This document shows, piece by piece, positions 44,287-54,333 of a stretch of DNA of 64,000 bases (the stretch's first letter is position 1; the number at the start of each line of letters is the position of its first letter). Source of the stretch: Chitinophagaceae bacterium UBA2791 (lineage in GTDB: Bacteria; Bacteroidota; Bacteroidia; Chitinophagales; Chitinophagaceae); the NCBI GenBank assembly GCA_002352105.1, contig DEHV01000044.1, positions 57,911-121,910 of the forward strand, written 5' to 3'. The notes under the pieces are model-generated. The model worked only from the letters and a program-made list of their open reading frames with translations. It was not told the origin of the DNA and searched no databases. The position numbers and the translations under genes are program-made.

Positions 44287-45060
44287 CTATCTGTCAAACC
44301 ATTTTTTAAACGCTGGCGCCTTGTCTCTGCTGATATCAATTTCGGTTTTAAACGGAGGCTTTAGCTTTAGGGTTAGCTTTTGATTTTCATGCAGGCGGAT
44401 GCTGCCGATGGCGTCAATGTTTACGATGTACTGCCGGTTGGCGCGGTAAAACTTTTTTGGATCCAGTAATTCCTCAATCTCTTCCAGCGAGGTATAGTCA
44501 AGTATAAAACGATCTCCGGAAAAGGTATGCAGGTAATGCAACGCCTCTTTGGAGAAGAAGGCAATATCGCCGGTATTAACGGGTATCCATTGATGTTTTA
44601 TGCTCACAATGAATTTTTCCTTGTACAGGGGAGCCATGTTGCCTGAAGCGGATGCCAGCGAATCCATCAGGCGAAGAATACTTTCTGAAGAAATTTCCGG
44701 CCCCTGGCGCGCCCTCCTGCTTTTTTCGATCGCCTTCTTTAACTCAGCTTCCGATACCGGTTTCAACAGATAGTCAATTCCATTGACCTTAAATGCCTTA
44801 ATCGCATATTCATTGTAGGCTGTCGTAAATATTACCGGGCAGTTTAATGAGAACTGATCAAATAGACTGAAGCTGATGCCATCTCCCAATTGAATATCCA
44901 TAAAAAGAATATCAGGCTCGGCGTTCTCCATCAACCATTTCCGGGCAGTTTTTAAGCTGGGCAAAATTGCTTCGATACGGATATCCCCCGCAACCTCGGC
45001 AATCTTTGCCTCCAGCTCCTGCGCCACCAGTAGTTCATCCTCAATAATTACGGCTTTCAT
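44287..45060 (-). CDS. LytTR-family response regulator
   Basis: 257 residues from the ATG at 45058-45060; an ATG seven codons upstream touches the kinase stop. Receiver domain with Asp55 (ILFMDIQLGDG) and TTAYNEYAIKAFKVNGIDYLLKP. LytTR DNA-binding domain in the C-terminal half (FIVSIKHQWIPVNTGDIAFF, YRANRQYIVNIDAIGSI). Co-transcribed with the propeller kinase whose stop is directly upstream; a LytS/LytR-like pair. Confidence 0.94.
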   Translation of the reverse strand: MKAVIIEDELLVAQELEAKIAEVAGDIRIEAILPSLKTARKWLMENAEPDILFMDIQLGDGISFSLFDQFSLNCPVIFTTAYNEYAIKAFKVNGIDYLLKPVSEAELKKAIEKSRRARQGPEISSESILRLMDSLASASGNMAPLYKEKFIVSIKHQWIPVNTGDIAFFSKEALHYLHTFSGDRFILDYTSLEEIEELLDPKKFYRANRQYIVNIDAIGSIRLHENQKLTLKLKPPFKTEIDISRDKAPAFKKWFDR

Positions 45061-45081
45061 GTTCATTCTTGTTGTGTTCAA

Positions 45082-48000
45082 TTACATTAAAGGGATTTTA
45101 ATCGTAAAACGATGCGGCGTCTCGATAATTTCGATTGGCTGATCAGACAAATAAGCATACAAGGCGCGGAGACTGGCTAATCCCTTCCTGTTGCTTGTTT
45201 CTACAAAGCTCTTTTTGTTAAGATTGTTCGCGATCACCAACTGGGATGATTCATTCGTGGAGATATCCACCACAAGCGGGTCCTCCTCGGTTACTATGTT
45301 ATGCTTGATGGCGTTTTCAAGCATGTTTTGCAAGGTAACGGCAGGCAGCTTCATGTGCAGATGCTCTTCCTTTATGTTGAAGCTTACTTTTAATGCCTCT
45401 CTGAAACGCGTTTGCTGAAGTTTAATATAGGTTTTACAAAACCGGACCTCCTCTGATAGCGAAACCAGTTCTTTATCGCGGCTGTTCAGGATATAGCGGT
45501 AAATATTGCTAAGCCCGTCGAGGAACTCCCCCGCCAGTTTTTGATTGATGCGTATGAGGCTGCTTAGCGACGCCAGGGAGTTAAACAGGAAATGCGGGTT
45601 CAGTTGCTGCCTCAGGTTCTCATACATGATCATCGTTTTTTCTTTTTCAAGCAGGCTTGCTTTCGCCTGCAATTGGAGCATGCGTTTCTGGTGTCGAAGG
45701 CGGATGCTGTAGACGAGGTATACGGCGCCCGATAATACTGCGCCCAGGAGGATCTTAAACCAGGCTGATTTGTAAAAATAGCCCGAAACATACAAAGGAA
45801 CTGCGATCGTCTCGCTATCCTGCTGATCAGCTCCTCCGATGGCGCGCAGTTTAAAAGTATAATTGCCAGGCTGAAGGTTTACATATCCTGCATAGCGGTT
45901 ATAGGTGATCGCCCATTTTGTATCGAGTCCCTCCAACATATAGGCATATTGCTGTTTGCCGGTATTATTGAAATTGATACTCGCAAATTCAAAAGAGATC
46001 CTGTTTTCGGACGGCTCAAGATTTACAATGCCTTTTGCCGCCAGTTCGCTGGTATAGTTGCGTAGCTGGCCATTTACGGCAAAAGAGGTAATCAGAATAG
46101 GAGCAGGTTGTTGCATTTGTGCAATATGCACGGGGTCGAACATATAGTATCCGCTGACCGTGCCCAGCGCGATCTTGCTGTTGCTGATCGCCTGAATACG
46201 TTCTCCTATTCCCGGGTTTTGCAGTCCGTCGTTAAACCCATAATTGATCACCGTGCCCGTCGAAGGATCAAATCTGCACAGCGAGGTTGACGTGATACAC
46301 CAGATGCTGCCGTCGCCTGCCCTGGCAATGCTTTTGACAATATCCGAAGCAATGCCGTTTTCGGAAGTATAGGCATTTTGCAATCTGAGCTGATCGCCTT
46401 CAACCCCGTATTTCATCAATCCCGCGTCCGTTCCGACCCATATCGTATGCCCATCTACGTTAATAATATCATATACCGTGTTGATATTCACGTCTTCCTT
46501 TGGGAAGTATGTGCGATAGGAATGAGTCAGTCCGCTGCGTTCATCGACGCTGCCTAAAAAGCCGTCTTCTCCGCCGATCCATACCATGCCTTTTGCGTCG
46601 CGGAATAGCCCCATAACGCAAAACGTGGGGATAAAGGAATTTTGCGCGTTCTCGGGCGTATAGTGGCGAACCATAGCGTCGTTTAAGGCATCATATAAGA
46701 AAAGACCGTTCCTCAGGCTGGCGATCCAGAGCCTGCCGTCGCCGCCTTCCTGCATACGAAAAAAATAGCTGCGCTTATTATCGGCAGGCGAGGCGGGTCC
46801 GTTCCGCTTCTTCAACTGCATGGTTGTTACATCAAGAGCATAGAGATGATCCAGCGTCAACACCCATATCGTACCCCTTATATCCTGTAGTATGTCGGAT
46901 ACCTGTTCTCCGCCGGCCAGCGTTTCGAAACGGATCGTCTGTTCCTTTCCGGTTGCCTTATGCCTGACATGAAGTCCGTGATAGCAGGATGCGCCCAATA
47001 TCAAAAAATGCGCATTTTCAAAAATAGCGTTCACGCTACAAAACATATCGCTGCTGTTTTCGGGGTTCGTCAGCGGGCGAAAATAAAATTTAGGCGGCGC
47101 CTTCCTGATCTTGATCAATCCCCTGCTGCCCGTAATCCAGATATTGGCGCTTCTGTCTTTGTAGATCGACCTGTATATGCCGCCTTTTATATGGTCATTT
47201 TCTTCCGGGAAGGAAAATTCCCGCGACCGGATATTGAAGTATCCCAATCCGCGGTCGTCGGAAATAAGCAGGATAGAATCGCCGGAATCTACATGAATAT
47301 CTTTGATGATCGTATTTGGTTGCGACAAAGGCGAATGCATAAAATAATCCCATTGATCAGTCGCCGGATCGTAGGAGACCAGTCCCCCTGTCCATGCGCC
47401 CATCCACAATTTATCGGCCTTTCTCTCGATATACGTATAATGTTCGCGGTTTATGTCGCCGGCTTTTAACGGAGCATTTCTGTGCATCTTCATATAGTTG
47501 GAACGAGGGCGAAAATCGCAGAGCCCCGCTGCCGTCGCCAGCCAGAGCCGGCCTGTTTTATCTTCAGACGCCGCGTAAGCCGTATTGTAGATTTTATTTG
47601 GAGCCATATTAAATGGCGTTCCGTTTTCATCAATAAGATCGAATTGGGCGTATTTGCCGGTTTGTTTATCCAGTTTATAGATCCCGCTTCTCGCAATACC
47701 GATCCATATATTATTTTCCTGGTCTACAAACAACATCGTTACCTGGGGCATTTTGATGTGATCGGTATCCGAATATTCCTTTAACGGATAATGGCGAAAA
47801 ATACCTGTCGATATATTATAGGCGCTGACGCCGCCCTGCTGATACCCCATCCATATATCGCCTGCCGTGTCTTCCGCGAGTTTAGTAATGAAATTATCTC
47901 TTAGGGTATTGGGATCAACGCTGCTTTTTCTGAAGATCTTAAAAGTATATCCATCATAGTAATGCAAGCCCTCCGGGGTGCCTATCCATAACATGCCCCT

Positions 48001-48171
48001 TGCGTCTTGCAGAACGCATCTTGTTATACTGCTGCTAAGTCCGTCGGCTTCCGTATATATGGCAGTCTGCCGTTCATTCGATTGCGCCCTTATGCCGGAC
48101 AAGGGAAGCGATACGAAGAAGCTTGCCCACAATAACAGCTTTATATATTTGAACAGTACAGGAGAGCGCAT
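45082..48171 (-). CDS. Propeller-type sensor histidine kinase (LytS-like)
   Basis: 1029 residues. Signal peptide, then two beta-propellers of Reg_prop repeats (VLQDARGMLWIGTPEGLHYY, TKLAEDTAGDIWMGYQ, YKDRSANIWITGSRGL). A Y_Y_Y domain (INFNNTGKQQYAYMLEGLDT) and one membrane helix (AWFKILLGAVLSGAVYLVYS) follow. The kinase is of the LytS type, with its His in QLNPHFLFNSLASL. The large periplasmic sensor is typical of Bacteroidota glycan-responsive kinases. Its stop is immediately before the LytTR regulator. The target genes are not clear; the GH36/esterase genes are near but convergent. Confidence 0.94.
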   Translation of the reverse strand: MRSPVLFKYIKLLLWASFFVSLPLSGIRAQSNERQTAIYTEADGLSSSITRCVLQDARGMLWIGTPEGLHYYDGYTFKIFRKSSVDPNTLRDNFITKLAEDTAGDIWMGYQQGGVSAYNISTGIFRHYPLKEYSDTDHIKMPQVTMLFVDQENNIWIGIARSGIYKLDKQTGKYAQFDLIDENGTPFNMAPNKIYNTAYAASEDKTGRLWLATAAGLCDFRPRSNYMKMHRNAPLKAGDINREHYTYIERKADKLWMGAWTGGLVSYDPATDQWDYFMHSPLSQPNTIIKDIHVDSGDSILLISDDRGLGYFNIRSREFSFPEENDHIKGGIYRSIYKDRSANIWITGSRGLIKIRKAPPKFYFRPLTNPENSSDMFCSVNAIFENAHFLILGASCYHGLHVRHKATGKEQTIRFETLAGGEQVSDILQDIRGTIWVLTLDHLYALDVTTMQLKKRNGPASPADNKRSYFFRMQEGGDGRLWIASLRNGLFLYDALNDAMVRHYTPENAQNSFIPTFCVMGLFRDAKGMVWIGGEDGFLGSVDERSGLTHSYRTYFPKEDVNINTVYDIINVDGHTIWVGTDAGLMKYGVEGDQLRLQNAYTSENGIASDIVKSIARAGDGSIWCITSTSLCRFDPSTGTVINYGFNDGLQNPGIGERIQAISNSKIALGTVSGYYMFDPVHIAQMQQPAPILITSFAVNGQLRNYTSELAAKGIVNLEPSENRISFEFASINFNNTGKQQYAYMLEGLDTKWAITYNRYAGYVNLQPGNYTFKLRAIGGADQQDSETIAVPLYVSGYFYKSAWFKILLGAVLSGAVYLVYSIRLRHQKRMLQLQAKASLLEKEKTMIMYENLRQQLNPHFLFNSLASLSSLIRINQKLAGEFLDGLSNIYRYILNSRDKELVSLSEEVRFCKTYIKLQQTRFREALKVSFNIKEEHLHMKLPAVTLQNMLENAIKHNIVTEEDPLVVDISTNESSQLVIANNLNKKSFVETSNRKGLASLRALYAYLSDQPIEIIETPHRFTIKIPLM

Positions 48172-48405
48172 ACGTTAAAATGCCGTAAAAATAGAAAAGC
48201 CCCGTCGGTTTGCAACTTTATTTCCCTGAAGCGGGTCAAATTCCGTTTAAATCGTTTTGACCGGAAACCGCGTATAACGGTTCGGCGGCGTATATCCTCG
48301 CTTCGGCGCAATTCTCCTACGGTTAGCTTAACAATAGTTGACTGCCGCGCGGATCGCAGATATTTTTGCTTTATCCATTATAACCAAACAATTAAAACTT
48401 TTACC

Positions 48406-48792
48406 ATGAGGGTTTTCAATTTATCCAATTTGGCGGCAACGGCTACCAGGGCGCTCTTGCTGTCGGCAATCATAACTGTAATGTATAGTTGCAAAAAAGA
48501 GAAGACGCCCACGGGCAGCTTTATATTCTACACTTTCCTGGAAAGCAGCAAGTACGACGCGATCAAGATCTTTGTGGATGGAAAAGAATCGGGAAGCATT
48601 ACATTATCACATATAGTAAAGCCGGAATGCGGAACGCCGACCAGCATCAACGTGATCAACGTAAAGTTGCCTGCCGGAACGCATTCCTGGTCGGCCAAGC
48701 AGATCAAGGGCGGACAGGAAGTTGACGAATGGGACGAAAGGGATGAGACCATCAAAGAAGGAGAATGCACCTATATAAAATTAGTGGAATAA
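48406..48792 (+). CDS. Small lipoprotein, unknown
   Basis: 128 residues. A long signal with a lipobox Cys29 (TVMYSCKKEK). The mature part is a small beta-rich domain (GSFIFYTFLESSKYDAIKIFVDGKESG, LPAGTHSWSAKQIKGG) with two further cysteines (near PECGTP and GECTYI) that may pair. No family recognised. Followed by a clean terminator. Confidence 0.72.
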   Translation: MRVFNLSNLAATATRALLLSAIITVMYSCKKEKTPTGSFIFYTFLESSKYDAIKIFVDGKESGSITLSHIVKPECGTPTSINVINVKLPAGTHSWSAKQIKGGQEVDEWDERDETIKEGECTYIKLVE

Positions 48793-48830
48793 GGCCTGTT
48801 TAAATATTTCCGGACGGTACAAAGGGCTTT

Positions 48831-48860
48831 CCCGGTTGAGCAAACAACCGGGATTTTTTT
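48831..48860 (+). terminator. Intrinsic terminator after the small lipoprotein gene
   Basis: CCCGGTTG (48831-48838) pairs with CAACCGGG (48845-48852), loop AGCAAA, followed by A and seven T. Confidence 0.88.
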
Positions 48861-48889
48861 ATGCGGATGTGGATGGAATGGTCATGCTT

Positions 48890-49234
48890 TTATAACTGCC
48901 GTACCCTAATTTTCTTTGGAGTAATTGTTACAAAAACCGGGTGAACCAATTGTTGATTCAGTAAGAAAAACGCGATGGTATGAGCAATCTTCTCATATTC
49001 CATAAATGAATATCTTAAGAAAAGAACGCTCAGGTTTTTTACATGGTGAGCAAAGACCCATTCCCCGAAATCTTTATCCTCTGTAAGTACCATGTAACCC
49101 TTTTCCAGGGCCCATTGAATTATTTGTTCGTCTTTAATGCCTTTAGATAACTCATTAACGGAAATAACGGAGAAGTTTTTCTCCCGAAGCGTTTTGATGA
49201 TAAAAGAATGAATGTTTTCGTCGGCCAGGATCAT
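48890..49234 (-). CDS. DUF5615 PIN-like toxin
   Basis: 114 residues. PIN-like fold with acidic residues at MILADENIHS, VNELSKGIKDEQIIQWA and VLTEDKDFGEWV, the DUF5615 pattern of predicted ribonucleases. Overlaps the DUF433 gene by 4 bases (ATGA). The pair resembles the known DUF433-DUF5615 toxin-antitoxin modules. Toxicity is inferred from family. Confidence 0.85.
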   Translation of the reverse strand: MILADENIHSFIIKTLREKNFSVISVNELSKGIKDEQIIQWALEKGYMVLTEDKDFGEWVFAHHVKNLSVLFLRYSFMEYEKIAHTIAFFLLNQQLVHPVFVTITPKKIRVRQL

Positions 49235-49458
49235 GCTACTGCTATAATCGTTTCGTTAGCCATGATATCGGATGCATAAGCCAAAACAGCCATTATATCC
49301 TCAGTCTTCAAGGAGGGGTAAGCTTCAATTAATTGGGGAATAGTAGCTCCTTCCGATAAGCGTTGCAAAATCAATTCAGCAGTGATGCGGGTGCCTTTGA
49401 TCACTGGTTTACCCAACATAATATTGGGGTTTGACTCTATATAAGCTCTATAATCCAT
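49231..49458 (-). CDS. DUF433 antitoxin
   Basis: 75 residues. IMLGKPVIKGTRITAELILQRLSEG and EAYPSLKTEDIMAVLAYASD are the DUF433 signature, a small helix-turn-helix-like protein. Encoded first in the pair and overlapping the toxin gene by 4 bases, the usual antitoxin-first order. Confidence 0.88.
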   Translation of the reverse strand: MDYRAYIESNPNIMLGKPVIKGTRITAELILQRLSEGATIPQLIEAYPSLKTEDIMAVLAYASDIMANETIIAVA

Positions 49459-49768
49459 ACTTAAAGATAAAATTTTTTACTGAATGTTTACATTGTTGAA
49501 TTTTAAATAATTGATTATCAGCGTATATGTGAACGATTGGTTTTTTATGAATGATTAGATTTGTACTGATCGGCTGTTTCTTTATCGGTAGGGTTCGTGT
49601 TATTGGTTATGATATAACGACGCGCGCTTAACCCGTTGCGCTTCCGTTTGGATTTGTAATTTTGTCGGGGATCTCCCGTTCAGATTGATCCGCCAAATCG
49701 CCTTGGCTTCGACTAAAAGCGGAAATGCGGATTCAAGATGATTTTAATGTAATCCTAAAATAGCAAAT
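49459..49768. other. Intergenic region between the DUF433 and GNAT genes
   Basis: Divergent promoter region, 310 bases, no gene seen. A box for the GNAT gene is listed separately; nothing else stands out. Confidence 0.5.
49636..49664 (+). promoter_or_regulatory. Candidate promoter of the GNAT gene
   Basis: TTG at 49636-49638 and TAATTTTG at 49657-49664 (TAnnTTTG) with an 18-base spacer; leaves an untranslated leader of about 100 bases. Confidence 0.4.
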
Positions 49769-50275
49769 TTGTTGGCAGCAACAACCTATAGGAACGCAAC
49801 CCGGTCGGACCTGGCCAGGATCGTCGAAATATACAATTCGACCATACCTTCCGGAATGGTTACGGCGGATACGGAAAATGTTTCGGTGGAGAGCAGGCAA
49901 AAATGGTTCGACGAGCATGATCCGTTAAAAAGGCCGCTTTGGGTTATGGAAGATAGTTCCGGGCAAATAATAGGCTGGGTGAGTTTTCAATCCTTCTACG
50001 GCCGGCCGGCATATGATGCCACTGCTGAAATAGGCATTTATCTCGATGCGCAGCAACGGGGCAGGGGGTTGGGAAAACAGGCGCTTCAGTATTGTATTGA
50101 CCATGCGCCGGTGCTTCGGATCAAAACCCTGCTCGGATTTATTTTTTCACATAATGAACCCAGCCTGAAATTATTCAGGCATTTTGGATTTGAAGACTGG
50201 GGCACGCTTCCCAATATTGCCTTGCTTGACGGACAGGAAAAAAGCTTAAAGATTTTGGGAAAACGGATTGCTTAA
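49769..50275 (+). CDS. GNAT N-acetyltransferase (phosphinothricin acetyltransferase-like)
   Basis: 168 residues. YRNATRSDLARIVEIYNSTI, EIGIYLDAQQRGRGLGKQAL (acetyl-CoA loop) and FIFSHNEPSLKLFRHFGFEDWG are typical of the Pat/Bar branch. The start is a TTG; no ATG lies near the expected N-terminus, and a TTG also follows as the second codon. Substrate unknown. Confidence 0.87.
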   Translation: MLAATTYRNATRSDLARIVEIYNSTIPSGMVTADTENVSVESRQKWFDEHDPLKRPLWVMEDSSGQIIGWVSFQSFYGRPAYDATAEIGIYLDAQQRGRGLGKQALQYCIDHAPVLRIKTLLGFIFSHNEPSLKLFRHFGFEDWGTLPNIALLDGQEKSLKILGKRIA

Positions 50276-50449
50276 CAGAAGAGTTGTTCCGCCCGGCAAG
50301 GCTATCGTACCGGGTCTTTACGTTAAAGGTCTGCCTGAACGACAAATCCAGGACATAAAAACAATTTCTGCCAATGCAGGCGACGGTCAATACGGCCATG
50401 TCATTCCATAGCCTGTAAAAGCGCCCGGTCTGACTAAGAGAAGCGATGT

Positions 50450-50899
50450 TCAGGCGTCCGGTATCTCGGGCTCCACCAACCTGGTCAGCTTGTCCAGCGA
50501 ATCCTGCCAGCCCAGATAGCACATTTCTGCGGGTATGGCTGCAGGTATTCCTTCCTGCGTAATTTTTACTTCGGCGCCGGCGATCGTTTTACGGAACTGC
50601 ACGGTCGTCATCATTTCTCCCGGCAGGTTGGGATCATCGAACTGATCCGTGTACTTCAACCATTCATTGGGCTTGATTTCCACGTATTTTCCTCCGAATG
50701 AATGGCTGTTTCCGGTGGAGAAGTTTTGAAACGACATCCTGTATGAGCCTCCCGGCGCTACATCCATCTGGTGAACGGTACAAACAAACCCATAGGGAGG
50801 CAGCCACGACGCCATTGCAGCGGCTTCGGTAAATGCGCGGTATAGTTTTTCCGGAGGAGCTTTAAAGATCCTGTGTAATGAAACGGAGTTGCTGGACAT
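50450..50899 (-). CDS. SRPBCC / AHSA1-like protein
   Basis: 149 residues of the START-like AHSA1 fold: LHRIFKAPPEKLYRAFTEAAAM at the N-terminus, FGGKYVEIKPNEWLKYTDQF in the middle and CYLGWQDSLDKLTRLVEPEI at the end. Ligand unknown. Single gene, not next to an ArsR regulator, unlike the copy at 27498. Confidence 0.88.
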   Translation of the reverse strand: MSSNSVSLHRIFKAPPEKLYRAFTEAAAMASWLPPYGFVCTVHQMDVAPGGSYRMSFQNFSTGNSHSFGGKYVEIKPNEWLKYTDQFDDPNLPGEMMTTVQFRKTIAGAEVKITQEGIPAAIPAEMCYLGWQDSLDKLTRLVEPEIPDA

Positions 50900-51101
50900 G
50901 ATCGTATTTTTTGTTCCTACTCATCTGGCTTTTCGGTTCCGCCCGTTTTTGAAGTGGTCGCTGCTCCACCGGCTCGCCGGCTTAATGGTTATTGCCGGCT
51001 CGACACAACAAAGATGACGAGAAGAATGCATTCAGATGGAGGGTGAATACGACTGTTTAAAAGGTTGTTTGCGACAGGGCGGCGCTTTGTGCGACGATAA
51101 A

Positions 51102-51130
51102 AAAACCTCCCAGGAAGCCTGGGAGGTTTT
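51102..51130. terminator. Bidirectional terminator after catalase
   Basis: AAAACCTCCCAGG (51102-51114) pairs perfectly with CCTGGGAGGTTTT (51118-51130) around AAG. On the minus strand it ends the catalase transcript, with a T-run after the stem. Confidence 0.88.
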
Positions 51131-51180
51131 ATCTTAAAACCAGGAAGCGATCGCTTCAAAGTTGTTATTCGAATGCCGGG

Positions 51181-52698
51181 TTATTTTGCAGTAGGTCGCG
51201 GCGCCCATTTATCGTAGGGCGTCATGTCGAACTGGTTGACTTCTTCTATGGTAAGACCCAGCGCTTTGGCCACGCCTTCTCCATATTCCGGATCTGCTTT
51301 GTAACAGTTTCTGATATGGCGGATCTGGATGAATTTTTCAGCGCCGCCCACCTGTGCCGCGGTATTTTTGAACAACAGATCCGCTTTGCCATCCGCCTTG
51401 ATGATACGAAACAGATTGCCGGGTTGCGTAAAATAATCTTCATCGTCGTCCCGGAAATTATGCGCATAAGCGGCGCCGTCCAGTTCCAAAGGCGGTTCTT
51501 TTGCGTGCGGCTGCTCCTGCCATTCCCCGTAGCTGTTGGGATTATAATGCTTGGCGGCTCCATAGTTCCCGTCTACGCGCATGGCGCCATCGCGGTGAAA
51601 TGCATGGTAAGGACAGGTGGGTTTGTTGACGGGTATCTGGTAATGGTTTACGCCCAGCCTGTAACGTTGCGCGTCGCCGTAAGAGAACAGCCTTCCCTGC
51701 AGCATCTTATCAGGGGAGAAGCCGATGCCGGGAACAATATTTGTCGGGTTAAATGCCGATTGCTCTACATCCTGGAAATAATTTTCGGGATTCCTGTTCA
51801 GCTCGAATTCGCCGACAGGGATCAGCGGAAAGTCTTTTTTGGACCAAACCTTGGTCAGGTCGAACGGATGGAAGCGGTAGGTTTTTGCCTGTTCTTCGGT
51901 CATGACCTGGATAAACATTTTCCATTTCGGAAAATCCTTTTTTTCAATCGCTTCGAAAAGATCCCGTTGGGAAGATTCCCTGTCTGTTCCGATTATCTTT
52001 GCCGCTTCTTCATCCGTCAGGTTTTCAATGCCCTGTTGTGTTTTGAAATGGAACTTCACCCAATGTCTTGTATTGTCTTTGTTGATGAGGCTGTAGGTAT
52101 GGCTGCCGAAACCGTGCATATGCCTGTAGCCTCTGGGAATGCCGCGGTCGCTCATGACGATGGTGACCTGGTGCAGCGCTTCAGGAAGCAGCGTCCAGAA
52201 ATCCCAGTTGTTGTTGGCATCCCTTAAATTGGTTTTAGGGTCCCGTTTTACGGCATGGTTCAGGTCGGGGAACTTCATCGGATCGCGAAAGAAAAATACA
52301 GGCGTATTGTTTCCCACCAGGTCCCAGATGCCCTCGTCTGTATAAAATTTCATGGCGAATCCCCTGATGTCCCTTTCTGCATCCGCAGCGCCTCTTTCTC
52401 CGGCTACAGTAGAAAACCGGACAAACAGATCTGTTTTTTTCCCGATCTTACTGAAAATGCTGGCCCTGGTATATTGCGTAATATCATGCGTAACCGTAAA
52501 AACGCCGAAAGCCCCCGATCCTTTTGCGTGCATTCTTCTTTCGGGTATGACCTCCCTGTCGAAATTGGCCATTTTTTCTAAAAACCAAAAGTCCTGCATT
52601 AACATCGGACCCCTTGGGCCGGCGGTTTGCACGTTTTGATTGTCGGGAACCGGCGCCCCGGTTTGTCTTGTGAGCTGGGATTCTTTCCTCTCTTCCAT
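51181..52698 (-). CDS. katA: Monofunctional heme catalase
   Basis: 505 residues, clade-3-like size. Breaks down hydrogen peroxide. The active-site His is in [16 protein letters not shown] and the distal Asn in [11 protein letters not shown]. The heme-ligand Tyr is in [16 protein letters not shown]. The whole core appears intact. Single gene, 249 bases downstream of the MarR regulator on the same strand. Confidence 0.96.
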   Translation of the reverse strand: MEERKESQLTRQTGAPVPDNQNVQTAGPRGPMLMQDFWFLEKMANFDREVIPERRMHAKGSGAFGVFTVTHDITQYTRASIFSKIGKKTDLFVRFSTVAGERGAADAERDIRGFAMKFYTDEGIWDLVGNNTPVFFFRDPMKFPDLNHAVKRDPKTNLRDANNNWDFWTLLPEALHQVTIVMSDRGIPRGYRHMHGFGSHTYSLINKDNTRHWVKFHFKTQQGIENLTDEEAAKIIGTDRESSQRDLFEAIEKKDFPKWKMFIQVMTEEQAKTYRFHPFDLTKVWSKKDFPLIPVGEFELNRNPENYFQDVEQSAFNPTNIVPGIGFSPDKMLQGRLFSYGDAQRYRLGVNHYQIPVNKPTCPYHAFHRDGAMRVDGNYGAAKHYNPNSYGEWQEQPHAKEPPLELDGAAYAHNFRDDDEDYFTQPGNLFRIIKADGKADLLFKNTAAQVGGAEKFIQIRHIRNCYKADPEYGEGVAKALGLTIEEVNQFDMTPYDKWAPRPTAK

Positions 52699-52947
52699 TT
52701 TATCTTGATTTAATTGATGTAAAGGATGCCCGCAAATTAAGACTTTCTTTTAAGATAAGACCTGGCTGTTTTGGCTGGAATACCCCGGGAATCTCTGTCT
52801 CCGCAAGCCTCAGCCGTTGCAACGAAAACAGGCGCGATCATGATCAGGTCGGGAGTTTGGTTGTTAAACCAGGTTTAAGAAGACATCAGCTTTTTCAGAC
52901 CTGGCAGATGCGGGCGGCGTATATTATTTAACAAATCCAAAGGTTTT

Positions 52948-53562
52948 TCAAACCGGTTTCAGCAAATGCTCGGGGCAATCCACCCGCAGGTCGGCGTCGT
53001 GCAGGCGCTGGTTAAGCAGTTGGCAGAAATGCGTTTCTCCATCAACCGGCGGCCGGTAATAAGCGCAGGTAAGGCACATTCGCTGAATGGTGATGACCCC
53101 GGCCTTATTCAGGCTCCGGATGATATGGAGTAAACTTAGCAATAAGGATTCTTTGTCGTCGGGGTGCAACTCGTTGATGGGGGATCGGATCTCTTTGGTA
53201 AATAAAGATGTTTTATCGGCGATATCCCTGCCCTTTTTTGTCAGTTGTATGATATAGCTTCTGGCATCGTGGGGTTCATATTGCTTTACAATAAGTTTTT
53301 TTTGTTCCAGCGCTTTAATGGAATCGCTGATCGTCGCCTTCGTCATGTTGAATTCTGCGGCCAGGTAGCTGACCTTCCTTTTTTCTTCGCTGTGATGGAG
53401 AAGGAAGATCAGTATTTGCACCTGGATAGGGCTTAAGGAAAACATTTTGCTCTGTTGCCATAACAGCGCCCTGAACGCTTCCGAGATCCTTTCGAGGGAG
53501 GCGACTATTTTGCTTTCTATGCTTTGGTTTTGACGGCTGAGGTCGAAGTCGGATTGGCTCAT
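52948..53562 (-). CDS. MarR-family regulator with a four-cysteine C-terminal tail
   Basis: 204 residues. A winged-helix MarR core (LSPIQVQILIFLLHH, MTKATISDSIKALEQKKLI, wing EPHDARSYIIQLT) is followed by an extra tail with Cys163, Cys166, Cys180 and Cys196 (CLTCAYYRPP, THFCQLLN, DLRVDCPEHL). The tail could bind zinc or an iron-sulfur cluster or form redox disulfides. Its position next to catalase, YggS and a thioredoxin-like gene suggests a redox or stress regulator. Probably co-transcribed with yggS-like, 42 bases upstream. Confidence 0.85.
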   Translation of the reverse strand: MSQSDFDLSRQNQSIESKIVASLERISEAFRALLWQQSKMFSLSPIQVQILIFLLHHSEEKRKVSYLAAEFNMTKATISDSIKALEQKKLIVKQYEPHDARSYIIQLTKKGRDIADKTSLFTKEIRSPINELHPDDKESLLLSLLHIIRSLNKAGVITIQRMCLTCAYYRPPVDGETHFCQLLNQRLHDADLRVDCPEHLLKPV

Positions 53563-53604
53563 GGGGTTTTAATTTTGTTATACGGTTGTCGCGTCCCGGT
53601 TGAT

Positions 53605-54333
53605 TTACTGCTGTTCGTTCCAGTAATAGCTGTCGGGGTATATTCTTTTTCCAAAAATAGCCGTTCCCACGCGTACAATGGTCGCGCCTTCTTCTATTGC
53701 AATTTCCAGGTCGCCGCTCATGCCCATTGAAAGCTCCTGCATTTCTACATTCGGAATGTTTTCACGGATAATTTCCTGCCGGATATTTTTTAATAGTTTA
53801 AAACATTCCCGAAGCTTTCCGGTTTCTGCGCTGAAAATACCAATGGTCATCAATCCCCTGATCCGGAGCGTATCCAGTTTTGCGACCTGCCTGGCGAGCG
53901 CAACCGCATCTTGCGGACCGATCCCGAACTTGCTTTTTTCGGCAGAGGTATTTACCTGGATGAAAACGTTCATGGTCTTCTGTTCAAAGAGCAGGCGTTG
54001 ATGGAGTTTTTGAGCCAGGTCCAGCCTGTCCAGCGATTGAACGCAGGAAACATTGTATTTTAAAATATCCTTGATCTTGTTGGTTTGCAGATGCCCGATA
54101 AAATGTTTTTCGTGCGGGATGTTCATGAGGCTGTCGGCTTTTTCTTTGATCTCCTGCACTTTGTTCTCCCCGATCAGGGTTTCTCCCGCCTGAAAGGCAA
54201 TTTTTATGTTTTCGGGCCCAACCGTTTTTGTGGCCAGCAGCAACCTTACTTCGTTGGGATCCCTGCCCGATTTGGCGCAGGCTTTTTCCATTCTCTCCCG
54301 GATCGACCTGATATTCGAAACAATGCTATTCAC
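53605..54333 (-). CDS. YggS/PROSC family PLP homeostasis protein
   Basis: 242 residues. Alanine-racemase-like barrel binding PLP on Lys36 (LLLATKTVGP). FIGHLQTNKIKDIL, IQVNTSAEKSKFGI and LSMGMSGDLEIAIEEGATIVRVGTAIFG complete the family pattern. Keeps free PLP balanced; no known catalysis. Its ATG overlaps the end of the DUF2024 gene by 8 bases. Confidence 0.94.
   Translation of the reverse strand: MNSIVSNIRSIRERMEKACAKSGRDPNEVRLLLATKTVGPENIKIAFQAGETLIGENKVQEIKEKADSLMNIPHEKHFIGHLQTNKIKDILKYNVSCVQSLDRLDLAQKLHQRLLFEQKTMNVFIQVNTSAEKSKFGIGPQDAVALARQVAKLDTLRIRGLMTIGIFSAETGKLRECFKLLKNIRQEIIRENIPNVEMQELSMGMSGDLEIAIEEGATIVRVGTAIFGKRIYPDSYYWNEQQ

Noticed and set aside
51316..52227. A long open frame antisense to catalase
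   Set aside because: It mirrors the codon structure of the intact catalase gene and has no family-like sequence.
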